A DNA stretch of 64,000 nt. Source: Agarophyton chilense. Lineage: Eukaryota; Rhodophyta; Florideophyceae; Gracilariales; Gracilariaceae. The position numbers and the translations under genes are program-made. The stretch is from positions 496,001-560,000 of the forward strand of contig JARGXX010000097.1 in NCBI GenBank assembly GCA_030374765.1, read 5' to 3'. Shown piece by piece: positions 12,101 through 21,314 of this stretch; position 1 is the stretch's first letter, and the number at the start of each line of letters is the position of its first letter. The notes beneath the pieces are model-generated. The model was not told where the DNA came from. It worked only from the letters and a program-made list of their open reading frames with translations, and did not search any database.

Positions 12101-12974
12101 AATCCGTAAAGCTTGCGTGTCCACATACATGCTTGTGAACTTTATCGATTACCTTCTTAAGTTTCTTCCATCGCATCTTGTCTAAAGTTACAGCACTTAG
12201 ACATGACAAAGGTGATGTACCCTTTTCCTTTTCGATGAAACTATCCAGTGGTACATAGCTTAAGAACTCGTGGTCAACCATGGAGATATGGTCGACATTT
12301 CCATCTATGACAAATGCTAGAGCATTTCTTTCAAGGTGCTCTATGTTGGCCTTCCTTGTAACATTTCTGCCAATTACCCACTGCGATGAGCCTTCAAGGA
12401 CTAGATATGTTATGTTGACAGCACGTCCACTGTCAGAATTTGCTGTGAGCACAGTGGATCCTAAAATGCGACGAGCTGGACTGGCATGTTTTCCTGTACC
12501 ATACTGCCGGTGTGTGTGACCATTGAGGGCCTTAGGTATTTTATCCAGCTTCGTATTGGTCTGAAGTCCAGCATTTCTGATGAGAAGGTTTATTTCGACC
12601 TGTCCAATTGCCGAGTAAGGTGCTCCGTCATCAACTAACGGTCCAGGTTGAGCTAATGCAGGCAATGATTCTGAAGATCCGGAAACTGTAGCCATGTTAA
12701 AAGAAACACTTTTCTTCTTACCCTTATCGAAACCGGTAGATGCATAGGCCGAGGTAGATGAAGATCCGTCACGAGCATTTCGTGAGTTTCCGTTCTGAGG
12801 TGCGTCAAACGACTTCACGTGTGATGGTAAGGATCCATCAGGTTTATGGTTCCTTTTCCAATGACCATACTTTCCACACTTGTCACAATGAAACTTCATT
12901 GTAATATTGTTTCCATTGTAGCGCCCTTTCCCATGACTCGTAGTTCCACCAGAACTAGCAGTAAGGGCATCCAT
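9195..12974 (-). CDS. Copia-1 gag-end/pol polyprotein, 1259 residues
   Basis: One uninterrupted frame. Visible in order: a zinc knuckle of CX2CX4HX4H form near residues 29-42 (CDKCGKYGHWKRNH); a retropepsin-like segment around 110-215 (DDGAPYSAIG, later WVIGRNV); integrase with an H..H..CX2C zinc site about 280-330 and a catalytic core with VDHF, QADKAF and IESKHN; a linker with acidic stretches; reverse transcriptase from about 790 (DVKAAFLQTG) with the IVDDLK catalytic box; RNase H ending LADP-like (NLSDPLTKKDS). These activities process the polyprotein, copy the RNA and insert the cDNA. The same layout occurs in Copia-2 (43082-48170), roughly 60% similar by eye, and in the fragment at 29307-30861. 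Function is from family knowledge; current activity cannot be judged. Confidence 0.9.
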   Translation of the reverse strand: MDALTASSGGTTSHGKGRYNGNNITMKFHCDKCGKYGHWKRNHKPDGSLPSHVKSFDAPQNGNSRNARDGSSSTSAYASTGFDKGKKKSVSFNMATVSGSSESLPALAQPGPLVDDGAPYSAIGQVEINLLIRNAGLQTNTKLDKIPKALNGHTHRQYGTGKHASPARRILGSTVLTANSDSGRAVNITYLVLEGSSQWVIGRNVTRKANIEHLERNALAFVIDGNVDHISMVDHEFLSYVPLDSFIEKEKGTSPLSCLSAVTLDKMRWKKLKKVIDKVHKHVCGHASFTDSKLLLERNNLWNETIAFYVARTMEECTACRCTAVPQPNRKVSISSLSKSFNEVLCVDHFNLDEILLMHCMDLISRYSTAYIVSSTKLYDAVLGFEASWVSQFWYPDSIQADKAFKMGEFKAYADKMGIQIRSVTPGRHSKNPIESKHNIIRSIYLRLKEAAGSECDSKLAAHKAVSISNDLYGNDTMSAFELAKGFTNPVASRPQDCTVPDDVLEARERMQARRKLSLILRSKAVQELPISVGDLVEVFQKKEHEKRGKWSVAKPILSINYDARSVTIPGKAGRQLSVAVEDIRPAIPNKSLAQYVQDGIDELDELLHEKYYGVTDHDVNGAVESSYEIEEPVDDDFSTETSKSEPALGDRISVFWPLEGQFYDGIVHSTADDGHREIHYDDGDTECLDMTKEHWKFASALPANAGKVSSGFEDTSIESSVLSSMLDHFGNKPFLIHQAQGFDQFPLVNTYRTKEETFLKTVRPLPKSKVPSASNIINSHTLYKLKKNDNGSLKLKARLAPHGNEDDLKDSLNKDCSTCPPTGLRILESISSLFGWTLYKADVKAAFLQTGTAQRDVYVRPPRESEMKASHLWLLLTEAYGLVNANAKWQNQSDQAMCDIGLTQSTHVPQLFFQKENVKLVLIVANIVDDLKAAGVGDRAMVFLDKFNKKFKFGDDNHGPGKIRFFGINTTQNSDFTIEADANDKLDGVSEYPLSRHRRKEYEEPVNKIEKSAYSSINSSLRWIGTAASPYRSFYSSYLQQKAPETKVCHLVEQVNILRKLKKLGTTISYPRPTDKLERELSVLVFSDASRIDDVGQLGVLTGLLVGEMKSNAIYHPISWISHKSKRPVKTVPAAEILAAGEGIDEGKVIASAYSQLLDMDIRMRLCVDSKVLFTSLSTQKNSIDKSIRGDVGCIRYEFQTGAVEKISWIPGSTNLSDPLTKKDSSLTDALQLTLFTGRLFIDLDSVSETKSSEKNFG

Positions 12975-12979
12975 AGAAC

Positions 12980-13630
12980 CTATTGCAGGTGCAGACTTGT
13001 CACACTGCTTGATGACAGACGATACAGACTGGTATGTTATTGCACTCAGGAATTCATCATTAGATGACTGTGCATTTAATTCTCAGCAGCTGGTGCAGCT
13101 GCTGCTAGTACTGATACTCGTTGTGAGTCATCAATCGAAGAATTAGATAGCAGCATGAGAGCTGTGATACATTCCGGAAGCTTCGTCGTTGTGAAAATGG
13201 AGTTGAATTTTGCAACCTGTGCAGAGAACCTAGACTCAAAGTTCTTCATACTTTCAGTGTTTCCACGACGAGTATTTCAGAGAGCGTTGAAAGCACGATA
13301 TGCTTCACTAACAACAGTCAAGGAATCTCTTTGATAGACATTTCCAACTAACAGTTGTACAGCTCCATCGGCAGTCAACTGCTGGTCCGTAATTCCAGAA
13401 CAAAGGTCTTTGGCACGTCCGAACAGTTGAGACTTTAGACAAATAGCTTGAAGAGTAGTAGGAATTTTATTGCTGTTAGAGTCGGGTAGTGCATTGTGGA
13501 ACATTTGCCATAAACGAACAGCATCGCCAAATTCTTCTTGGTCACCTTTGCCGTCGGTCCAAGGAGGTGATCTTGCATCCCAAGAGAATTTAGGCCTGGA
13601 CGGCAGGTTTAACTGGAACGCTGGGCCCAT
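12980..13630 (-). other. Copia-1 gag region, broken
   Basis: Gag would start at the ATG at 13628-13630 (MGPAFQLNLPSRPKFSWDA). The same N-terminus (MGPAPQSNLPSRPKFSWDA) is found in Copia-2, which supports this start over an upstream one in the LTR. Gag forms the virus-like particle; the segments LWQMFHNAL, AICLKSQLFGRAKDLCSGI and DSLTVVSEAYRAFN resemble the alpha-helical capsid region. The region has about one or two interruptions. Confidence 0.75.
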
Positions 13631-13633
13631 AAC
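13620..13633 (-). promoter_or_regulatory. Copia-1 primer-binding site (tRNA-iMet anticodon arm)
   Basis: Directly next to the 5' LTR the minus strand reads GTTATGGGCCCAGC, complementary to the anticodon arm of eukaryotic initiator tRNA (GCTGGGCCCATAAC), not to its 3' end. Drosophila copia and yeast Ty5 use such an internal, half-tRNA primer. The gag ATG is inside this site. Confidence 0.8.
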
Positions 13634-13928
13634 TAAGAATAGTTGGGCTGTAACCTGAAATCGATACACGTCGATAAGACAAACAAGGTGTAGAACAAAG
13701 TACACCGGCACGAGATCGAGTTATCCCGTCGTTTTACAATCAAGACTCGGATAGACCTTAAGTAGCAAACAACAATACATACGAAGCATAGAGATACAAA
13801 CTACAGCACCCGAGAGACATAAACGGGTGCCATGTAAAATAGTAAGACAAGCAGAAGGTTGCATCATTAAGCAGCCCGACAACAAGAATTACAAAGCCAT
13901 TCAAATATGACCGGTCGTCATATTAATA
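13634..13928 (-). repeat. 5' LTR of Copia-1
   Basis: 295 bp; on the minus strand it begins TATTAATATGA and ends ATTCTTA, immediately followed by the primer-binding site. It contains a GC stem (GCACCCG at 13806-13812 pairing with CGGGTGC at 13824-13830). Confidence 0.8.
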
Positions 13929-16900
13929 CTCGGGGACTCCGGAGCCGATTTTTCTACAATCTCGCGAACAGTATTCGACAGGATTCAGAAACAACGCCCC
14001 AGTACACCGTTCGAACGGTTCGAGAATCCAATGATTCTCGAGCTAGCACTCAAGGGAGAAAACCGGGCAAGTGTCCCCACAGCGTCGGGAAAAACTCAAC
14101 TGGCGCTTACCATCGTGCTACCAAACACCGGCTTACCCGTACGCATTCGGGACGTGGAATTCCTGGTCGCGGATGAGGACATGGCAGAAGTACTGCTCGG
14201 AAGACCATTGCTCAAAGTTATTGAATTCGATCTCGTAAAACACCTCCAGGATGTAGGAACAGCTATTGATGGTATGTCAGAGAAGAAATTGAGGGCAAAG
14301 ACTGTCCGACTTTCCTCGACAGTCTGCAAGGGGCTGAGCTACCAAGAGGCCGAAGACGATCCGATAGAGCCACCGGAGTGCCTGCAAGCCAGATTTGGAG
14401 TCGATTCAGATGAATCTATCAACGAGGCAATGCGGAAGGCAGTCGAAGAGGCCAGGAGCAATGGAATCTCCTCAGAAGGAGCCGGAAGGCTAGAAACTCT
14501 TTTGGAAAGCCATCGTGATTGTTTTCGGATCAAGCTTGGCCCGGATCAACCTGCGAATGTACGACCGCTTTCTATGAAGCTAAGGCCAAACGCACAACCG
14601 TTTCGATGTGCACAGCGTCGCTATGGCCCAAATCAGAGGGGGTTTATTCGACACACAGTACAGCAACTGAAAAAAATTGGAGCTGCGTACAAGAATCCCA
14701 ATGCACGTTGGGCCAGCCCAGCACTGGCGGTACCGAAGCCTGGAATAGACAAACCACGGTTCACCGTAGATCTGCGAGGAACAAATGCCAGAAAGCTCCC
14801 TCTGCAGTCAGCGATGCCTCACCTAGAGTCCATGCTTCAAGACTGTAGCGAAAGCAAGTGCTTTGCGAACATTGATTTCACGCATGGCTATTGGCAAATA
14901 CCGCTCGATACTGCCCCTCAGGAAATCATGGCAATTCAAACTCCAGACGGAGTTTATGCCCCGAAGAGGACACTGCAAGGGGGAACAGACTATGGGAATC
15001 ATTTCCAGTCTGTTACCAGTGAACCTCTGCGCTGAGAGGGTGAAGCGTATGATACAGTGGTTAGATGATTTTCTGATGTACGCGAAATCCGAGGAAAACC
15101 TGCTCGAGGACATTGAAGCTTTCCTAACTGTCTGTAAGGAAGTAGGCTTCAAGGTCAACCCCGCTAAGTCTTTTTTTATTTGCAATGAAGTGAAGTTCTG
15201 TGGCAGGATCTTATAAGAAGAAGGGGTTCGTTTCGATCCACGAAATCTTGAGCCGCTCCTCAACATGCGGAGGCCAGAGATGGCAAGCGAACTACAGCAG
15301 CTTCTGTTTGCCGCTATCTGGATGCGGAATTCTATCCCCAAATTTTCCCAGACAGTCCAACCACTTCACGACTTACTGGAAAGCGCGTACAAAAAGGCCG
15401 GCAAACGAACAAAGAAAGCAGTAGAAAAGATTCGCATCTGTAAATCTTGGGGGACCGATCACACTGTCGCATTCGATACGGTAAAAGCTCAACTGGCAGC
15501 CGCTACCAAACTCGCTCTCCCGAAAGAAGGCTACAGGACATGTTTGTACACGGACGCTTCCGATTCGCACTGGGCGGCTATCCTGACGCAATCGTCTGAA
15601 GAGGATGCAAGCAAACCGATAGAAGATCAAAGGCAGGAACCCATGTGTTTTTTGTCTGGAGCTTTCACGGGTTCCTCCCAGAGATGGAGCGTCCCAGAGA
15701 AAGAAGGATACGCTATCGTCGAGGCCATGTGCCGAATGGACTACCTAACTGCCGGAAGAACTACTTCAATATTCACAGACCACGCCAATCTTGTGTGCAT
15801 CTACGACCCTTACGGACAGAACCCTGGCGTCCCGCGACATGCAGCGAACAAACTCATGCGTTGGGCTTTGAAACTTAGCGCATTCAGGTACATGATCGAA
15901 CATGTTTCAGGAGAGAAGAACGTATGGGCCGACATGCTGACCCGATGGGCCGTTCAGCCTACAAGAACAGTAGCCTCGTCAAGAATAGGACGTATAAGCC
16001 CGCTAATGGATGCTCCAATCAGTCCTAGTATCAACGAGGACTTCGACCGGCCCACGGAGAAAGATATCACTTCGTCGCAGACAATCCACGCCGCCAAAGC
16101 CCCGAAAACGCTTTCAAAGGAAAATCGCCCATGGAGACTGGCTTCGGGGCGAATCTGGATACCGGACACTGATCATGAACTTCGTCTTTGAATTTTGATA
16201 GCTGCACACACAGGAAGAGGAGGATATAGGGCATTCGAGCCAACCGTTGCATCCGTATCTGAGCACTTCTGGTGGAAGAAACTCCGTGAAGATATTCAGC
16301 AATTTGTTGGATCTTGTTTTCACTGCATTGCTATCGAGTCTGGTTCTACAGTGCCCAGGCCTCTTGGACACACCATGCACGCTAGCAGACCAAACGAACT
16401 GATTCATTTCGACTACTGTTTTATGAAGAAAGGAGAGGGCGATCTTCTTTATGATTTGATCGTCAAGGACGACTTGTCAGGATACGTATGGCTTAGGGCC
16501 ACAGCTGAAGCAGACGCGGAAACCACAGCAACTATTTTGATGGACTGGTTTGCATCTTTCGGCGTGCCAAAGTGCTGGGTATCGGACAAGGCAAGCCACT
16601 TTAAGAACCAACTCGTGAAATAGATATCCGACGGTTTGAAGGCTCGTCACCATTTTACTTTGCCGTACTGCCCGTAGAGCAATGGATCCGTGGAGGTCGT
16701 CTGCCGTGAACTCTTGAGAACTGCACGGGCAAAATTGTCCGAGTTTCAACTTCCGCTAACAGCTTCGCCATAAGTACTACCTCTCATACAGTCTGCCCTG
16801 GACAATTCACCGACACGTAGACTTAACGGAAATTGTCCCCTGACCGTCTTCAATGACCTTCAAAAGGACTCTCCGCTTTCGGTAATTGTCAAAAACCATC

Positions 16901-17565
16901 ATGTCGAGAACGTCAAGTGTATGGAAAGCGAACGTAGAAAGGCAGTTATCGAGGTGAAAAGGCTACAAACATCGCTCTCTAAGACGCATAGGGATTGCGC
17001 GGAGAGGGCTAGAAAGCAGAGGAAGGCATCTGTCGACGCACACAATCGTAAGACTGGCATAAGCCCCGCGAATTTTGCGAAAGGAGACTTCGTACTTCGC
17101 GGTGTTCTACAGATACACATTGGGTCTAAAATGAATCTCAAGTGGTACGGACCTTTTCGTGTCACGCTCAGCCGAGACAACTACGTTTTCGAAGTTGAAA
17201 ACTTGTCGACTGGAAAGAAGGAGTGGGTACACGGGCGCCGGCTTAAGTTCCTCAGTAACGAGGATTTTGAAGTCACTCAGGGAAGTCAAGGACCATTTAG
17301 CGTATCAAGAAAAAGAGCTGCTTACAATCGAAGAATTTCAGGACATCCGCAGATGCGCTGGTATGATCCAGATACTCGTGAAGTGGAAAGGCTTTAGCAA
17401 CGAGGAAACGGATTGGGTCTCAATCGAATCTTTGAAGCATGACGTGCCGGTGCTGGAGAAGGAATATATTGAAGAGCTTCTATCGTCCGGAACCCAAAAG
17501 CAGCGCAGAATGGCACGTAACATCGATTTGCAATAACAAGACCAAGCTATCTGATTATGGGAAAC

Positions 17566-17854
17566 TGTTGATACTACGACCATTCTGGCATCTCGTGAAA
17601 CCATCGCACCTGCATCGGGAACCCAGCGGTACCCGAAAAAGAACTACCGATTCAGAGTAGAGGGGAAATCGCGCTCGCAACCCACGCAGTCGTGGGTGGC
17701 CTACAGAAGAGTAATAGCGCAACCCAGAAACACAATAAATAAGCCAACCTCCAGACAGAGCTGTCTGGAGGAAAGGGGCAACCTCAGAGTGAGAGACATC
17801 TCTGAGAACTTGGTGCCTGCTCTTTCCTTGCCTTTTGCGCGAACCGCCGCCGGC
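17566..17854 (+). repeat. 3' LTR of Gypsy-1 copy C, truncated
   Basis: Begins TGTTGATACTACG and matches the reverse complement of the copy B LTRs until about 17854, where the match stops and an old Copia fossil begins. It contains a 24-bp hairpin (17748-17771) with 11-bp arms CCTCCAGACAG / CTGTCTGGAGG. Confidence 0.85.
17748..17771 (+). repeat. Perfect hairpin in the Gypsy-1 LTR
   Basis: 11-bp arms around a 2-nt centre, just after an AATAAA sequence (CACAATAAATAAG, about 17730). It could sit in the R region near the poly(A) site. One arm is altered in both LTRs of copy B, so it is not strictly kept. Confidence 0.6.
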
Positions 17855-19060
17855 CGCTCGATATCGCTAGTAATGGAACAGCGGTGTTGACGTCTGCCCT
17901 CGTTCGAGTGGAAGGAAACAACCGGTTACCTATCGTTTTGCGGTACGGAATATCCTCAATTTGAAGTTTCTCAGCATGAAACGGAATCTGCAACGGCTCA
18001 TACAGTTCATGCGTCAGCGGAAGTAGAATGTATACAGTCTTGCAGGTTTCCATGTGGGTATCCTCCAATATCTTCAGCATTAAATACTTTTTGTCCAAAA
18101 ATGAACTCATTGTTTGATTAGAAGATTTGCACTCCGAGGAACATGATACTGCGTTCTATGTTCCTGACTGGGTACTCCTTCATTATCTGATATTTTACCT
18201 CCAATATTGATACAGTGTTCCCCAATATGACGATATCGTTGACGTAGACAAACAAAACAACTGTTTGCCCTCTACAGTGCTTAGTGTAAACACAATCGCT
18301 ACTTCCAATCGGTCTCAGACCAATTCTCTTCAAGAATGACGACAAAGTGTGGTACCACAGTTTGGAAGCCTCACGAAGTCCATAGAGAGATTTGTGTAGC
18401 TTTTCAATGTCACCATTCTTATGGTAGATGCAGAAGTTGTTTCGTCGACGCTACCGACGTTTTACTGTTGCGGTGTCGCGCTGCTATGGTCTTAAGTACT
18501 ACTCGTTCTAGCTACTTGGCCTCCAGCCTTCTAGTCACCCAAAATCCAAAATGTAGTGCTGCACCGTACCAGTGCTCGTAATTGAGCGCAGTGTAGAAGC
18601 CAAACGTCCGTATCGGACAACAGTGGCCAAACGTCCAGATCGGACAACAACCATTACCCTCAGCGATGTCTTCAAGACGTGGGAGCCGGACATGTATATC
18701 AAAATTTTTTTGGAAATGGAGCATTCAGAAAGCTTTTAACATCAACATGCTGCCGATCCCATTTTTTTGGACTTGCAGGCAAAGAAAGGATTCTGAACCG
18801 GTGCATAGCAATTTTTGGTGTTCACAGTGCTCAATACCTGTAGATTTCCATGGGCGACCAGCCTGGCTTTAAAGCGTTCTAGATTACCTTGTTCGTCTCT
18901 TTTCAGACGTAAAGTTATTCCAGTGGGTAGTGCAAAATTTGAAGGAGCGTCTGTATTGACCCTGTAAGTCTTGGCCTATTTGATGGTTTAGAACTCCTCC
19001 ATGATCGCCGCTTTCCAGAAGAGCCACTCTGGAGAGGCATGTGCTTCCTTGAGAAAAGAC
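17855..19060 (-). mobile_element. Old Copia reverse-transcriptase fossil
   Basis: Reading from high to low on the minus strand: PEWLFWKAAIMEEF (near 19020), LPTGITLRLKRDEQGNLERFKARLVAHG (18940-18850), FCIYHKNGDIEKLHKSLYGLREASKLWYHTL (18430-18330), FVYVNDIVILGN (18265-18230), and IPYRKTIGNRL..TRADVNTAV (17960-17890). These are the reverse-transcriptase landmarks of a Copia element unlike Copia-1/2. About 200 bp of extra sequence lies between 18530 and 18740, including two ~27-bp tandem units at 18600-18652. Many interruptions; RNase H end cut off by the Gypsy-1 LTR. Confidence 0.72.
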
Positions 19061-19239
19061 TCATGTGAGGTGCTAATAGCGCTCCGTATTGAAATCAGGG
19101 CGATCATGACCAATGTACTCAACACCAGTATGTATTTCAACGAGCATAACTTTCATCAATGTCAAGCATCATCACTTGAGGCAACATCCCTAAAAACCCA
19201 ATTCTCTGCGTCACGTTTCATAGAAACAAATGCTAGCTG

Positions 19240-20770
19240 ACAGATTTATGGAGCAATTAGTACGATTTCAATCATCAAACGAATCAAGTTGTCTGCGACA
19301 TCACTCTTCGCCACCCTCATCACGATGAAATAGCCATCCACAGCCCTCGCTGGCCAATACAAGTTCCTTCGCAAAGTGAGGCAGAGTTTTAGTACACCGG
19401 GGTGTCCACAAAGTTTCGCATAGTGCGACAGACTCAAGACTCTAGATTGTAGATTATGGGGGTTCACTACTTATGGGGATGACTGTACCTTTTTGAAGAT
19501 GTATCTAATGTCATTTATCTCGAAAGGGAGAGTTGCCCCACTCTTGAGGCTGTCGCATATCTTCGTCAAGGAGGGGTCGCCTTCCTGTTCTATAACCATC
19601 TTCACCAAGGGTATCAGTACGAAATTACCCAGTGTTGAATTCTAAATTTCGTCAGCGACGATAAAAGTGTCCCATTCAGCATCCGAATCAAGGTAAATAG
19701 GCCATATATTGTTTATCGAGTCTGACTCGTATGGTGCTCGATCGACCACTAATAATAAAGATATATTCTTCTCATCGGCGCCCAGCGCTTTTCGGATCGT
19801 TCGTCAACGTGATAACACGTCCGCTTGAACGTTGTATGTGCCCTTTTTGTAGATCATTTCGAAATCATATTCCGCTAAACGGAGTCTCCAACGCACTCAA
19901 GGGTCCAACAGTACCGAAAAGGTTAGGAGCTACTGTGAGTAGGAGTAATCTGTAGAGACCGTAGAGTTCATACCCATGAGTTAGAGGCAGAGAATAGAGA
20001 GAGCCCACACAACGGGGAGACCCCTTTTCTCATACCCTGATTAGTTGCATTGGTGGACATTCAGCGAACGTGACCAATACCAAATGGGGCTCCCTTCTCC
20101 TTTGGGAGGTCTCTGAAAGAGATCGAATATTACTTGGTAATCGTTAGCGTCTATGTTCACAACAACCGATAGTCCAGGTTTCGGTAAAGATAAGATCGGT
20201 GGTGGTGTGACGGACTCATTAAAAATAAAAATAAAACATCCATCTTCGTGGATGTTAAGGGTTTCAACTAAGGTGGTTCATCTTTCTGCAGAAGCTCATT
20301 TAAAAGTTTGGGGATTTCCGTGCAGTTAGGAACAAATCCTCGGTAGACGTTGATCAATCATACAAAGGAGCGTAGTTGTCCTGACTTATAGGCTCTATAT
20401 CTAAGCAAAGCGAATTAATTCGAACTTCTTCGATCATAACCTGTCCAGGACGGCAATGTGACCCAGGTTCTGGACAATATCTGTGAAGAAGTTGCATTTT
20501 CCTAAATTGAGTGTTACCCCAGTTTAACGAGACGTGGTAATAATATACTTGACATGATTAAGGTGGTCATCCAGATTATCTCAGAAAACAATGATATCCT
20601 CCAGATAGATGGAGTATGTACGTCACTTAAAGTGGACTAGTAAGATACCCAGAGCAGGCTGAAAGGTATCTAGAGCAATTTTCAGACAAAAAAGGAATCT
20701 GTTTGAGACGGTAGAATCCTGAATGACAGTTAAAAGAAGTCTTGTCCGAGTCTTCGTTTCGAACGATAAC
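19240..20770 (-). mobile_element. Old Gypsy-2-like pol fossil
   Basis: The segment at 19246-19467 reads SRVLSLSHYAKLCGHPGVLKLCLTLRRNLYWPARAVD, a clear relative of the integrase zinc-binding region of copy D (SRVLHLSHNATLGGHAG..LYLTLRRNFYWPAMAVD). Upstream on the minus strand, RNase H- and reverse-transcriptase-like stretches continue to about 20770. There the sequence is cut by the dispersed repeat beginning at 20773. Many interruptions; no LTR visible. Confidence 0.65.
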
Positions 20771-20772
20771 AT

Positions 20773-21289
20773 ACTACGTAGTACTTGAGAGCTTACAAGT
20801 AAAGCTCCTGCCTCCGCTTGCTCTCCTGACCTTGGGGCGAAGCGGAACCCCCACACAGTACTCTCGTTTCATTTTTATTGTGCATTTGTGCGCGTATGCG
20901 CACATTCCCACACAGTGCCTCAGAGTACCCGACGAGCACATCCACCCAATTTAGCAGTCCGATCGATGTGACGTGCCCACACCGGTAGTTTCGCTGTGTC
21001 GATTTGTTCGAATTCTTTTTCGAAAGTTCAAGGTGTGTCAAGGGGCATAAATATCTGTGTTGCCATATTGACGTCAATATGACACACTGCATGATAAACC
21101 ACATTCCTCGTTTCTTGAAGGGCCAGTATTTTACCACACAAATTGATATCTTGTTTTTTTGGATGAGAAGACAAGGGATTTGAGCTTGCCCACAGCCTCA
21201 CATACAAATCTGGCACGCTGTCGTTCGTTTGTGATTGAAAATGAAGTTGTAATTATTTTATTCATATCACCTGCTTAGTGGAGGCTGTT
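20773..21289. repeat. Dispersed ~516-bp repeat, copy 1
   Basis: Matches 33087-33602 over its full length, roughly 93% by eye, same orientation. Starts ACTACGTA..TACTTGAGAG and ends GCTTAGTGGAGGCTGTT. No coding potential; no terminal inverted repeat. Length and sharp ends suggest a solo LTR or a non-autonomous element, class unresolved. It lies exactly between the Gypsy-2 fossil and the gag start region of copy A. Confidence 0.75.
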
Positions 21290-21314
21290 CACGCGTAGCC
21301 GTTCCGTCAATGAC

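Larger units (their letters stand above)
9034..13928 (-). mobile_element. Copia-1: nearly complete Ty1/Copia element
   Basis: Order on the minus strand: 5' LTR (13634-13928), primer-binding site, gag (from 13630), zinc knuckle, retropepsin-like segment, integrase, reverse transcriptase, RNase H, polypurine tract (9184-9199), 3' LTR (9034-9183, only about half length). The PR-IN-RT-RH order defines Ty1/Copia. The main pol frame is open; the element looks broken mainly in gag (about one or two interruptions) and in its shortened 3' LTR. Over the 150 bp shared by the two LTRs I count 4 differences (about 2.7%), so insertion is fairly recent. The 5' LTR abuts Gypsy-1 copy C directly at 13929, so it inserted there; the left half of that target is missing, implying a later deletion. 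The lineage may be GalEa-like as described from red algae and crustaceans, from memory only. Confidence 0.9.
13929..17854 (+). mobile_element. Gypsy-1 copy C: protease to 3' LTR, 5' end lost
   Basis: Plus-strand order: protease end (EVLLGRPLL near 14195), reverse transcriptase (WASPALAVPKPG, IDFTHGYWQIPLD, then the WLDDFLMYA catalytic box near 15060), RNase H (LYTDASD near 15550, TDHANL near 15780, HVSGEKNVWADMLTRW near 15900-15950), integrase (IVKDDLSGYVWL, WVSDKASHF, 16455-16610), a chromodomain (IQILVKWKGFSNEETDWV, 17365-17420), then the 3' LTR. RT before integrase defines Ty3/Gypsy. It is close to copy B (over 90% protein identity by eye) but on the opposite strand. Broken, with about five or more interruptions; gag and 5' LTR are missing on the Copia-1 side. 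Confidence 0.88.

Noticed and set aside
13620-13633. Possible tRNA-Met gene fragment (GGGCCCATAAC)
   Set aside because: Only the anticodon arm matches, and it sits exactly at the LTR border in two elements, so it is a primer-binding site, not a tRNA gene.
18600-18652. Two ~27-bp tandem units, considered as a CRISPR or minisatellite seed
   Set aside because: Only two units with no spacers; a simple local duplication in decayed DNA of a eukaryotic window.
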